A stretch of 64,000 bases of DNA from assembly GCA_963803845.1 (NCBI GenBank), contig CAWDNZ010000004.1:124001-188000 (forward strand), read 5' to 3'. Every line of letters starts with the position of its first letter. The first letter of the stretch is position 1. Below the pieces are notes generated by a model that was not told the DNA's origin, ran no database searches, and saw only the letters and a program-made list of their open reading frames with translations. The position numbers and the translations under genes are program-made. This document shows, one piece after another, positions 42,657 to 50,744 of this stretch. The DNA comes from JABDIY01 sp963803845 (GTDB taxonomy: Bacteria; Actinomycetota; Acidimicrobiia; Acidimicrobiales; SZUA-35).

Positions 42657-43311
42657 CGGTCGAGACCCTGTATCCAACGCCGCGGACCGTCTCGATGGTT
42701 TCGGCTCCGACCTTGGATCGGAGGCGCCCGAGATAGACGTCCACGATGTTGGGTTCGCCATCGAAATCCATGCCCCACACCTGATCGATCACATGCTGTT
42801 TCGGCACCGGCTGGCCCCTCCCCCGCATCAGGACGTGGAGGACTGATCGCTCGCGAGGTGTGAGATCCACAGGTTTGTCTCGAACTGAGCAAAGCAACGA
42901 CTGTTGGTCGAGGGCCAATGCGCCGACCACAAGTTGATTCGTTGCCTGTTCGATCGTTCGCCGCACCAACGCCCGCAGCCGGGCAACCAAGACCCCAAAG
43001 CAAACGGGTTTGGTGAGGAAATCATCAGCACCAAGATCAAACAGCTCGATCTCGTCGAGATCACCGTTCTTTGCGGTCAGCACCAACACCGGTGTCCGGT
43101 CTCCGTGCTCGCGAAGCCGACGGCACACCTCGTAGCCGTTGCATCCCGGGATCAACAAGTCCAGCACAATCGCCGCATAGGCCGATTCTCTGGCCCGCCA
43201 GAGAGCATCAAGACCGTCACCACTCTGGTCCACCTCGAACCCCTCTGCCCGGAGGCCACGCTCCAACATTCCGGCGATGGCGGGGTCGTCCTCAACGATC
43301 AAAAGGCGCAT
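42649..43311 (-). CDS. OmpR-family response regulator
   Basis: A 220-residue protein from ATG 43311. The receiver domain shows LLIVEDDPAIAGML, the phosphorylated Asp in IVLDLLIPGCNGYE, VLVLTAKNG and DFLTKPVCF. The winged-helix domain has DLTPRERSVLHVLM, EPNIVDVYLGRLRSKVG and TVRGVGYRV. It is the first gene of the pair and is divergent from the secreted-protein gene at 43455; direct repeats between them fit an OmpR-type site. Confidence 0.93.
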   Translation of the reverse strand: MRLLIVEDDPAIAGMLERGLRAEGFEVDQSGDGLDALWRARESAYAAIVLDLLIPGCNGYEVCRRLREHGDRTPVLVLTAKNGDLDEIELFDLGADDFLTKPVCFGVLVARLRALVRRTIEQATNQLVVGALALDQQSLLCSVRDKPVDLTPRERSVLHVLMRGRGQPVPKQHVIDQVWGMDFDGEPNIVDVYLGRLRSKVGAETIETVRGVGYRVSTDA

Positions 43312-43333
43312 TTCACAACCATGACAGATTGGA

Positions 43334-43357
43334 CCTAAACGTCGCCTAACAGCTGTT
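43334..43357. promoter_or_regulatory. Possible response-regulator site in the divergent promoter
   Basis: CCTAAAC (43334-43340) and CCTAACA (43345-43351) are direct repeats 11 bases apart (7-4-7 layout), as preferred by OmpR/PhoP-type dimers; AACAGCTGTT (43348-43357) is an overlapping palindrome. It lies between the regulator start and the secreted-protein gene. Confidence 0.45.
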
Positions 43358-43454
43358 GAGCGGATCGTCAGGTGTGTTGAGACAACGTTCAGTGCCAACG
43401 GATCACCGTGGGGGCAGTGAACGCACAAGCGCCACACCAACAAAGGAGAAACTC

Positions 43455-44144
43455 ATGGTCAAACGAACACTTCAAGGCGTCGCCACAGTTGCCACCCTCG
43501 GCACGGGGATGATTCTCGGGGCGCTGATGCTGAGCCCCACCAGTGCCGAACCATTGGTGGACGACCCTGGATCGACCGGCTCGAGCGCTGCGGACTCCTC
43601 TGCGCACTCCGAAGGAGTCGTGATTGCGGGTGGGTCGCTCGACGATGGCTGCGCCACCCTCATACCGGGGATCGAGTTGCCACCGGGCTTCGATTACGAG
43701 AATCCCCCAGGGGTGTTCATCGGTACCGAGATCGACGGTGAGATGGCGTTCCGAGTTCCGACCGACGATGAATTGTCGGAGTTCTCACCCTTGCCCAACG
43801 GTGCCGAATTTCCGTTCCTCGACGATCTCGCCGGACACGGTTGCATCGTCGCCGGTTGCTCGGTCCTCTCCCTGGACCAGGCACTCCCCGACGGTGCGCC
43901 CACTCCCCCGTTGGGTCTACCGACCACCGAAATCAGCGTGACCGAGAAGAACGGGAGGGTTGTCGTCACAGACCCCGATGGCACGGTGCTCTTCGAGACT
44001 GACGTCCCCGAAAACGGTGCCCTCGGCTTCGAGATCGAGGACGGCAGCGTCCGTCAGATCGACGAGGCTAACCCGCCGTCGCTGTCGGGATTCGAGTCTC
44101 AATCCGCAGGAGTCTCGACGGAGGGATGTGCGCCATTGGGGTAG
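43455..44144 (+). CDS. Secreted protein of unknown function
   Basis: A 229-residue protein from ATG 43455 with AAGGAG upstream. The signal peptide GVATVATLGTGMILGALML ends at TSAEP. The mature part is acidic, Pro/Gly-rich and contains at least four cysteines (DDGCATLIPG, GHGCIVAGC, STEGCAPLG) that could form disulfides outside the cell, and a short beta segment (NGRVVVTDPDGTVLFETDVP). I recognise no family. It is divergent from the two-component system and may be its target (inference). Confidence 0.75.
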   Translation: MVKRTLQGVATVATLGTGMILGALMLSPTSAEPLVDDPGSTGSSAADSSAHSEGVVIAGGSLDDGCATLIPGIELPPGFDYENPPGVFIGTEIDGEMAFRVPTDDELSEFSPLPNGAEFPFLDDLAGHGCIVAGCSVLSLDQALPDGAPTPPLGLPTTEISVTEKNGRVVVTDPDGTVLFETDVPENGALGFEIEDGSVRQIDEANPPSLSGFESQSAGVSTEGCAPLG

Positions 44145-44222
44145 TCGCTGAAGCGGCCGAACCCAGTGGCAAGAATGGCTTGACGGACTCTCCTGATCCC
44201 GTACGGACCAGGCAAGTCCCGC

Positions 44223-44546
44223 TTAGCCCTGTCGGACCTCTTGCTGTTGAATCGGTTGAGCTTGACCCGGTTGGGCTTGCATTGGTTGGGCTTGCATTGG
44301 TTGGGCTTGCCGCGGCTGAACCTGCTCTGGGGCTACCAGAACTTCACGATCCTGTCGGATCACGGTTCGCTGTGATGTGGACGTCGCTGCAAGTGTCACA
44401 GCGATGCCCAAGAGGCCGACGGCGAAGAGAATGATTCCGACCATGTTGACGTCGATGGCGGCCATTTCATAGGTCACCGCCCACGCCAGGATCGCTCCTA
44501 CCGCTACCAATCCAATAGACGTACCCAGTCCGGTGTTTCTCATCAT
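44223..44546 (-). CDS. DUF6458-type small membrane protein with QAQP tail
   Basis: A 107-residue protein: two membrane helices (GLVAVGAILAWAVTYEM and MVGIILFAVGLLGIAVTLAA) with the DUF6458 pattern VGAILxxAV, then VDVNMVGxILFAVG, followed by a cytoplasmic tail. The tail carries five-residue repeats (MQAQP, MQAQP, GQAQP) encoded by a 15-base tandem array. Actinobacterial proteins of this kind are common and uncharacterised. It is monocistronic; 44547-44705 upstream shows no gene. Confidence 0.8.
   Translation of the reverse strand: MMRNTGLGTSIGLVAVGAILAWAVTYEMAAIDVNMVGIILFAVGLLGIAVTLAATSTSQRTVIRQDREVLVAPEQVQPRQAQPMQAQPMQAQPGQAQPIQQQEVRQG
44251..44310. repeat. 15-bp tandem repeat inside the DUF6458 gene
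   Basis: Four units of 15 bases (44251-44265, 44266-44280, 44281-44295, 44296-44310) share the core GGTTGGGCTTGC; the last two are identical. They encode the Gln/Ala/Pro repeats of the protein tail. Copy number could vary by slippage. Confidence 0.8.
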
Positions 44547-44705
44547 CTTTATCCCTTCGTTGCCGAAACTTGAATATCGGCTCGGTTTACCGCAAAACTG
44601 AAGGCCAGAGCTCAGATCGGGTGCTGACCTCGGAGTTCACAAATCGGTCGACTGTGGCCGATCCCCGTTGCACCTCACCGTCCAAGCATGGGCTACGGGC
44701 ACGGA

Positions 44706-45053
44706 TCAATCGGCCTGCGACTCGACATCAGCAGCGAGGCCAGTGCTCTCGAGTCCCGACTGGACATTCGATGGTGATCGGTAGAACTCGACGGCGAACG
44801 TGGCGGGCTCGTTGAGTTCGAGGTGGTGGGGCCGAGCCGGTGGGATATCCACGTGACCGCCGGCGCCAACAAGGATCGGTGCGCCCGGTTGATCTTCGAA
44901 GACGAAGGCGACCACCCCGGTGTGGACGACGAGTCGTCCCCAGACACCGTCGGCGACCCGGTGAGCATTGAGCAGTCCGGCCGGGACGGTGTGGTTGTCG
45001 AAGGTGGGAGTGGTGCGGGTGAATTCGTACCCGGTTGGGATCTTGGTGGTCAT
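44706..45053 (-). CDS. DUF1971 (YeaR-like) protein
   Basis: A 115-residue cupin-like protein from ATG 45053. PTGYEFTRTTPTFDNHTVPA, GLLNAHRVADGVWGRLVV and PHHLELNEPATFAVEFYRSP follow the YeaR/TehB-N pattern (DUF1971), with His residues that may bind metal. In enterobacteria yeaR is induced by nitrate and nitric oxide and is linked to tellurite tolerance; a direct function is not known. Its ATG overlaps the stop of the MMPL gene, so the two form an operon, probably under the divergent TetR. Confidence 0.85.
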   Translation of the reverse strand: MTTKIPTGYEFTRTTPTFDNHTVPAGLLNAHRVADGVWGRLVVHTGVVAFVFEDQPGAPILVGAGGHVDIPPARPHHLELNEPATFAVEFYRSPSNVQSGLESTGLAADVESQAD

Positions 45054-47275
45054 CGGACAGCTCCATCGGTGAGGGTCAGTGCTGGTTGCACTGGCGTGAT
45101 TTCGGGTTCGCCTTCGATGTCGAGGCGGGGCAGGATCCTGTCGAGCCACTTGGGGAGCCACCAGTTGGGGTCACCGACCAAGGCCATCGTTGACGGCACG
45201 AGGACCATGCGGACGATGGTGGCGTCGACGGCGACAGCCGTGGCGAGCCCAATGCCCATCATCTTGACGACGGGGTCACTGCTGCCGACGAAGCCGAGGA
45301 ACACGCTGATCATGATGAGTGCCGCAGCGGTGATGACTTTGGCGGTCGCTCCAAGTCCTTCGACCACGCTGTCGATGTTGGTGTGGCCCCGGTGGTATTC
45401 CTCACGGATGCGGGAGAGGATGAACACCTCGTAGTCCATGGACAGCCCGAAGAGGATGGCGAACATCATCATCGGTACGAACGACGCGATGGGAACCGCT
45501 TCGTCGAGCCCGATCAGACTGCGCCCCCAGCCCCATTGGAACACTGCCACTACCACGCCATAGGCGGCGCCGATCGACAACAGATTCAGGAGTGCGGCCT
45601 TCAGCGGGACCAGGATTGAACGGAACACCATCATCAACAACAGGAACGACAGAGCAACAACGGCGCCGATGAACCACAAGAGTCGTCCTGCGATCTTGTC
45701 GGACTGATCGATGAACCCAGCGGTGGGTCCACCGACGAGAGCGGTGGCGCCGGTGTCGGCGGTGACCTCTGGAATGGTGGTGTCACGGAGCCGATGCACC
45801 AGATCGCTGGTTGCTTGATCCTGGGGTTTGGTGGTGGGGATGGCGGTGATGAGTGCGGTGTCCCCGGCGGTGTTGAGCTCGGGTGGTGACACGGCTTGAA
45901 CACCGGGGTCGTTTCCGACTGCGGTTGCGATGTCCTCGAGCACGGTCGGGGCGTCCCCGGTGCCCAGATCGACCGTCAGCAGCAGTGGCCCGTTGAACCC
46001 GTCGCCAAAGCCGGTGGCCAGAAGGTCATACGCCCGGCGGTGGGTGGTGGAGGTGGGGTCGGTGCCGGCATCGGCCTGTCCCAGGCGCATGTCGAGCACC
46101 GGAATCGCCATCGTCAACAACACCACGGTGGCTGCAATCCCGGAACGCCAGGGATGATGCGCTACCCAATGTGCCCACCGGAGCCAACCGCTGTGATTCT
46201 CGCTCACCGATGGGGCCGCACCGGATGCGGTGGCTTCGGCCGCATCTGCTGCCGCTTGACGATGAGATTTGGCGAGCACCCTGGTCCCCGCGAAGCCCAG
46301 CAGTGCAGGCAGCAGAGTGATCGCCACCAGCACAGCCACGGCGACCACGAGCGAGGCCGAGTAGCCGAGCGCAGCGACGAAGGGGATTCCGGCCAGCTGC
46401 AGACCAAGGATGGCTACCACAACGGTGCCACCGGCAACAACAACGGCTTGGCCGGCGGTGGCGTTGGTCCGCCCGATCGATTCTTCGTTGCCCGCCCCCG
46501 CTTCGAGGTTGTCACGATGTCGACTCAGGATGAACAGTGCGTAATCGATCCCGACCCCGAGCCCGATCATGGTTCCCAGCCGGGGCGCCACCGAGGGAAT
46601 GTCGATAACGGCCCCCATCAGACCAACCAGGGAGAGCCCAACGGCGAGGCCCAAGACGGCAACACCCAAGGGCAGGATCGCCGAGTACACGCTGCGAAAC
46701 GTGACGAACAAGATGATCAGTGCGGCGATGATGCCGATCATCTCGGCTGGCCCGGTTGTGCGTTCCTTCAACACGGTGGGGAGCTCGCCGCCATATTCAA
46801 CCTGCACGCCAGCGGCTTCTGCTGGGCCAGCGGTTTCGATCAAGGCGTCGACTGCCTCTCGTCCCAGATCCGCAGTGGAGCCGTCGAACTGGACCGACGC
46901 GAAAGCGGTGGCGCCATCGGGCGAGATCGACCGTGGACTGGCCAAGGGTTCGGTCACCCCCACCACGTGGTCGAGTGCACGGACCTCGGCCACCGTCGCT
47001 GCGATACCGGCGGCGGAGTCGGGGTCGGTGACCGAGCCTTCGGCGGTGTGGAATACCACCATGGCCGTGGCCCCGGATCGTTCCGGGAACTTGTCTTTCA
47101 ACAGATCAATCGCCTGTTGGGACTCCACCCCCGGCACTTCGAAGTTGTCGACCGTGCCACCGCCAGCGGTTCGATCAACCATCACTAACACCAGCGCAAT
47201 CATGATCCAGCCGGCCACGAACCAAATGCGCTGTCGGGCGGCGGTTCGTCCGAGACGGTAGAGCCAGTTCGACAT
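45050..47275 (-). CDS. MMPL/RND family transporter
   Basis: A 741-residue exporter from ATG 47275; the frame stays open far upstream, but that stretch is a shadow of the TetR gene. It has twelve helices in two halves, each with a large external loop. GLGVGIDYALFILSRHRDN and LFGLSMDYEVFILSRIREEY are the paired GxxxDY motifs with the proton-relay Asp-Tyr residues of MMPL proteins. Substrates are lipids or drugs; none can be assigned. It shares a divergent promoter with TetR, around the palindrome at 47327-47343. Confidence 0.93.
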   Translation of the reverse strand: MSNWLYRLGRTAARQRIWFVAGWIMIALVLVMVDRTAGGGTVDNFEVPGVESQQAIDLLKDKFPERSGATAMVVFHTAEGSVTDPDSAAGIAATVAEVRALDHVVGVTEPLASPRSISPDGATAFASVQFDGSTADLGREAVDALIETAGPAEAAGVQVEYGGELPTVLKERTTGPAEMIGIIAALIILFVTFRSVYSAILPLGVAVLGLAVGLSLVGLMGAVIDIPSVAPRLGTMIGLGVGIDYALFILSRHRDNLEAGAGNEESIGRTNATAGQAVVVAGGTVVVAILGLQLAGIPFVAALGYSASLVVAVAVLVAITLLPALLGFAGTRVLAKSHRQAAADAAEATASGAAPSVSENHSGWLRWAHWVAHHPWRSGIAATVVLLTMAIPVLDMRLGQADAGTDPTSTTHRRAYDLLATGFGDGFNGPLLLTVDLGTGDAPTVLEDIATAVGNDPGVQAVSPPELNTAGDTALITAIPTTKPQDQATSDLVHRLRDTTIPEVTADTGATALVGGPTAGFIDQSDKIAGRLLWFIGAVVALSFLLLMMVFRSILVPLKAALLNLLSIGAAYGVVVAVFQWGWGRSLIGLDEAVPIASFVPMMMFAILFGLSMDYEVFILSRIREEYHRGHTNIDSVVEGLGATAKVITAAALIMISVFLGFVGSSDPVVKMMGIGLATAVAVDATIVRMVLVPSTMALVGDPNWWLPKWLDRILPRLDIEGEPEITPVQPALTLTDGAVR

Positions 47276-47326
47276 GATGTGATGCCTCCTTCGAGCGGTT
47301 CTGGGTGAACTACCCGAAACCAGATT

Positions 47327-47343
47327 ATCGCAGTCACTGCAAT
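47327..47343. promoter_or_regulatory. TetR-type operator between MMPL and tetR
   Basis: The 17-base element ATCGCAGTCACTGCAAT is symmetric about its central C except for one pair. It lies between the divergent starts (47275 and 47381), the usual place for a TetR operator that controls both genes. Confidence 0.6.
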
Positions 47344-47380
47344 CTTGCACCAAACGTCGAAATATGTCAAGATCTACTTC

Positions 47381-47986
47381 ATGGATGAAACACTGGGTCT
47401 GCGGGAACGCAAGAAACGAGAACGGCGGCGCTGCATCGAAAACGCCGCCATCGGACTCTTCGAAGACAACGGCTTCGACGGGACCACCATCGAACAAATC
47501 GCCGAAGCAGCCGACATCGCACCGCGGACGTTCTTCTACTACTTCCCCACCAAAGAAGACGTCGTGCTCGCCGACTACTCGATCCGGCTCGAACGCATCA
47601 TCGCCGAACTCCGTGAACGGCCCGAATCCGAACCGCCGTGGGATGCGTTGCAGGCGTGCTTCGTGGAGGTCGCCACCGACTACGAAGCAGCTCAAGACGA
47701 TCTCGCCCGCCGGTTCACCATCATGGCCAACAACGCCACCGTGTTCGCCCGCAGCCTGCAACTCCAGGCCGGATGGGAAGACGCACTCGCCGAGGTGCTG
47801 AACCAACGGGCCAACCAGAAAAGCGAAGACCTCGAATCCAGGCTGCTTGCTTCGGCCGCGTTGGCCTGCATGCGGTCCTCGCTCCGGCACTGGCTCCTCA
47901 CCGGCCACAAAACAGCCCTGCCCGCGTTGATCCAGACCTGCTTCGAACAGTTTGCCCACGGTCTGGCCCACAGCGGATCGCAGTAG
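47381..47986 (+). CDS. TetR family regulator of the MMPL operon
   Basis: A 201-residue repressor from ATG 47381. The HTH is RERKKRERRRCIENAAIGLF with IEQIAEAADIAPRTFFYYFP, close to the actinobacterial AcrR-type consensus. The C-terminal domain is helical and ends HGLAHSGSQ. Divergent placement next to an exporter is the classical arrangement for ligand-relieved repression. The region 47987-48194 after it shows no gene. Confidence 0.92.
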   Translation: MDETLGLRERKKRERRRCIENAAIGLFEDNGFDGTTIEQIAEAADIAPRTFFYYFPTKEDVVLADYSIRLERIIAELRERPESEPPWDALQACFVEVATDYEAAQDDLARRFTIMANNATVFARSLQLQAGWEDALAEVLNQRANQKSEDLESRLLASAALACMRSSLRHWLLTGHKTALPALIQTCFEQFAHGLAHSGSQ

Positions 47987-48194
47987 CCGGCGTCGCTGAC
48001 CGAGACCGCTGGCCCATATCACTGCTGCTGGTTCAGCTCCTACTGTGCCGGGAGAGTTGCCCCGATGAACACGACGTCGGTGACAGCCGTGGTCCCCCAT
48101 TTTCTTCCGGCCAACGCGTCGCCCTGCCTCGACCTGCCGGGGTCTCGGGTAGGATCCACCGAATCGCCCGCACGCACGACCAAGAGATCGACAC

Positions 48195-49262
48195 ATGACT
48201 GACGTCGTAGCCGAACCTGAAGTTCCCGTTCTCGAGCGGCTCTCAATGCTGGACCGGTTCCTGCCGGTGTGGATCATCGCCGCGATGGGCGTGGGTATCG
48301 GCCTGGGGCGGCTCTTCCCGGACCTGAACGATTGGCTCGACACCGTCAAGATCGGCACGGTCTCGTTGCCGATCGCGATCGGGCTGCTGTTGATGATGTA
48401 CCCGGTGTTGGCCAAAGTCCGATATTCCAAGATCGACGAGGTCGCCGCGGACCGGAAGCTGATGGCCAGCTCACTGGTCCTGAACTGGCTGATCGGCCCT
48501 GCGCTCATGTTCGTCCTGGCGTGGCTACTACTCCCCGACCTTCCCGACTACCGGACCGGCCTGATCATCGTGGGGTTGGCCCGCTGTATTGCAATGGTGT
48601 TGATATGGAACGACCTCGCCTGCGGCGACCGTGAAGCCGCCGCCGTGCTGGTGGCTCTCAACTCGGTGTTCCAGATCTTCGCCTACGCCCTGCTCGGCTA
48701 CTTCTACCTCGAACTCCTTCCCGGCTGGCTTGGACTCGACACCGCACAACTCGAGGTGTCGATGTGGGAGATCGCGAAAATTGTCCTGATCTTCCTGGGT
48801 GTCCCGCTGGCTGCGGGCTACCTCACCCGACGATGGGGTGAGGCCAGCCGCGGGGTGGACTGGTACGAGAACACCTTCCTTCCCCGCATCGGACCATTCG
48901 CGCTCTACGGCCTGCTGTTCACCATTGTCATCCTGTTTGCCTTGCAGGGCGAGACCATCACCGACAAACCCGCCGACGTGGCACGGATCGCTCTCCCACT
49001 GCTCGCGTACTTCGCCATCATGTGGGCCACATCGTTCGCCCTCGGGTTCCGCATCGGGTTGTCCTATGAAAAGAACGCAACTCTGGCCTTCACCGCAGCA
49101 GGCAACAACTTCGAACTCGCCATCGCTGTCGCCATCGGTGTCTTCGGGGTCACCTCCGGCCAAGCCCTCGCCGGGGTTGTCGGCCCCCTCATCGAAGTCC
49201 CGGTACTCGTGGCTCTCGTCTATGTCGCACTGTGGGCACGGAAACGCTTCTACCTGAACTAG
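48195..49262 (+). CDS. arsB: ACR3 family arsenite efflux transporter
   Basis: A 355-residue transporter with ten helices. LMMYPVLAKVRYSKI, NWLIGPALMFVLAW, GLARCIAMVLIWNDLACGD, with the conserved helix-4 cysteine, and FTAAGNNFELAIAVAIG are diagnostic for ACR3, which exports arsenite or antimonite by proton antiport. No ArsR or ArsC gene lies beside it; the TetR upstream belongs to the MMPL pair. Regulation is therefore not visible in this window. Confidence 0.93.
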   Translation: MTDVVAEPEVPVLERLSMLDRFLPVWIIAAMGVGIGLGRLFPDLNDWLDTVKIGTVSLPIAIGLLLMMYPVLAKVRYSKIDEVAADRKLMASSLVLNWLIGPALMFVLAWLLLPDLPDYRTGLIIVGLARCIAMVLIWNDLACGDREAAAVLVALNSVFQIFAYALLGYFYLELLPGWLGLDTAQLEVSMWEIAKIVLIFLGVPLAAGYLTRRWGEASRGVDWYENTFLPRIGPFALYGLLFTIVILFALQGETITDKPADVARIALPLLAYFAIMWATSFALGFRIGLSYEKNATLAFTAAGNNFELAIAVAIGVFGVTSGQALAGVVGPLIEVPVLVALVYVALWARKRFYLN

Positions 49263-49417
49263 CGAACCACGTAGTCGATGGCTACTACCGCCGTCAACTG
49301 ACCTTGCGACATCGATTCAGAATTCACCGCCTTGCGCTAGTGGCGGTACTGGCATGGGACTAGTCTGACCTGCTACAGAGCGCCAACTAGGTGCTGCACC
49401 ATCGGGAGGAACATCAG

Positions 49418-50713
49418 ATGAGGCTACGAGGACATCGATCGTCATGGGGGGCGCTTATCGCGGCCCTCGCGTTACTGGCTGGAGCATGCGGGAGTAGTGA
49501 AGACGCGAGCACTACGACCACTGACCCAGGGGAAGAAACGACCACAACTGCGGCTACGGAAACGGATGGCACCACCTCGGAGGTGACAGACCCGCCTGCC
49601 TCAGAACCGATCACCTTTGGAATGATCTTGGTCGGCCCCCAGAATGATCGGGGCTGGTCCCAAGCACACTTCGAAGCTGGGCAATACGTAGAAGAGCAAA
49701 CGGGCAGCACGATGATCGTCATCGACAAGGTAAACCCAGCCGATCGACCCGAGACCACCGTTGAAAGCGTGGTGGCCGACATGATCGATCAGGGGGCGGA
49801 TATCGTTTTCGCCACTTCGGACGACATGAAGGACGGGATCGAGGCAGCCGCAGAGCAGTTCCCGGATACCCCAATGGTTTGGAGCTCCGGTGACAGCGCG
49901 TGGGCCGAAGGAAAGTCCTACCGGGCCGATCTCACGAACCTGGCCAACACCATGGGTCGGATGGAATACGGCAAGGCCATCGCCGGGTGCGCCGCCGCCC
50001 TCACAACCCAAACTGGGTCCATCGGATACGTGGGACCGTTGATCAATGACGAGACGCGGCGGTTGGTCAACTCGGCCTACCTCGGGGCCGACTACTGCTG
50101 GAGCGAGCTGAGAGGCGAGACTTCACCGATAAGTTTTGAAGTGAACTGGATCGGCTTCTGGTTCAACATTCCTGGCGTCACCCTCGATCCCACCCAGGTG
50201 TCCAATGACTTCTTCGATGGCGGGGCCGATGTGATTATTTCCGGCATCGATACCACCGAGGCAATCGTACGAACCGGCCAGCGGGCCGCCGCCGGTGAAG
50301 CGGTATGGGCAATCCCCTACGACTTCGAAGGTGCCTGTGACGAGGCGCCAGACGTATGTCTCGGCGTCCCGTACTTCAACTGGGGTCCGGAATATCTCGG
50401 CATCATCAACTCTGTTGTCGACGGGACCTTCTCCGCCACGTGGAATTGGTTCGAACCCGACTGGGCAGACATCAACAACCCGGACTCGAGCGGAATTGGA
50501 TGGCATGGCGGTGATGGTCTTCCTGCCGAAGCGTCGGCTCAGCTTGACGAGTTCATCGCCGGATTGGCTGACGGCTCGATCAATCCATGGACTGGCCCGC
50601 TCAACTACCAGGACGGTACGCCATGGCTCGCCGACGGTGCATCTGCCACCGATCAAGACCTCTGGTACACCGAACAGCTCCTAGAAGGGGTCGAAGGAGC
50701 CAGCTCCAGCTAG
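49418..50713 (+). CDS. BMP/PnrA family substrate-binding lipoprotein
   Basis: A 431-residue protein from ATG 49418 with GGGAGGA upstream. The signal peptide ends LALLAGACG (lipobox), then a Thr/Glu-rich linker. The domain starts EPITFGMILVGPQNDRGWSQ, with ADMIDQGADIVFATSDDMKD and MVWSSGDSAWAEG next, matching basic membrane protein/PnrA receptors, which bind purine nucleosides. The nearby adenine deaminase supports a purine or nucleoside ligand (inference). Confidence 0.9.
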   Translation: MRLRGHRSSWGALIAALALLAGACGSSEDASTTTTDPGEETTTTAATETDGTTSEVTDPPASEPITFGMILVGPQNDRGWSQAHFEAGQYVEEQTGSTMIVIDKVNPADRPETTVESVVADMIDQGADIVFATSDDMKDGIEAAAEQFPDTPMVWSSGDSAWAEGKSYRADLTNLANTMGRMEYGKAIAGCAAALTTQTGSIGYVGPLINDETRRLVNSAYLGADYCWSELRGETSPISFEVNWIGFWFNIPGVTLDPTQVSNDFFDGGADVIISGIDTTEAIVRTGQRAAAGEAVWAIPYDFEGACDEAPDVCLGVPYFNWGPEYLGIINSVVDGTFSATWNWFEPDWADINNPDSSGIGWHGGDGLPAEASAQLDEFIAGLADGSINPWTGPLNYQDGTPWLADGASATDQDLWYTEQLLEGVEGASSS

Positions 50714-50744
50714 CTGGCAGCGAATGCTCTAGGGTAAGCGCACC

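Noticed and set aside
47276..48508. Open N-terminal extension of the MMPL frame
   Set aside because: It lies antisense to the well-supported TetR gene and crosses the operator region; the ATG at 47275 begins the normal MMPL N-terminus.
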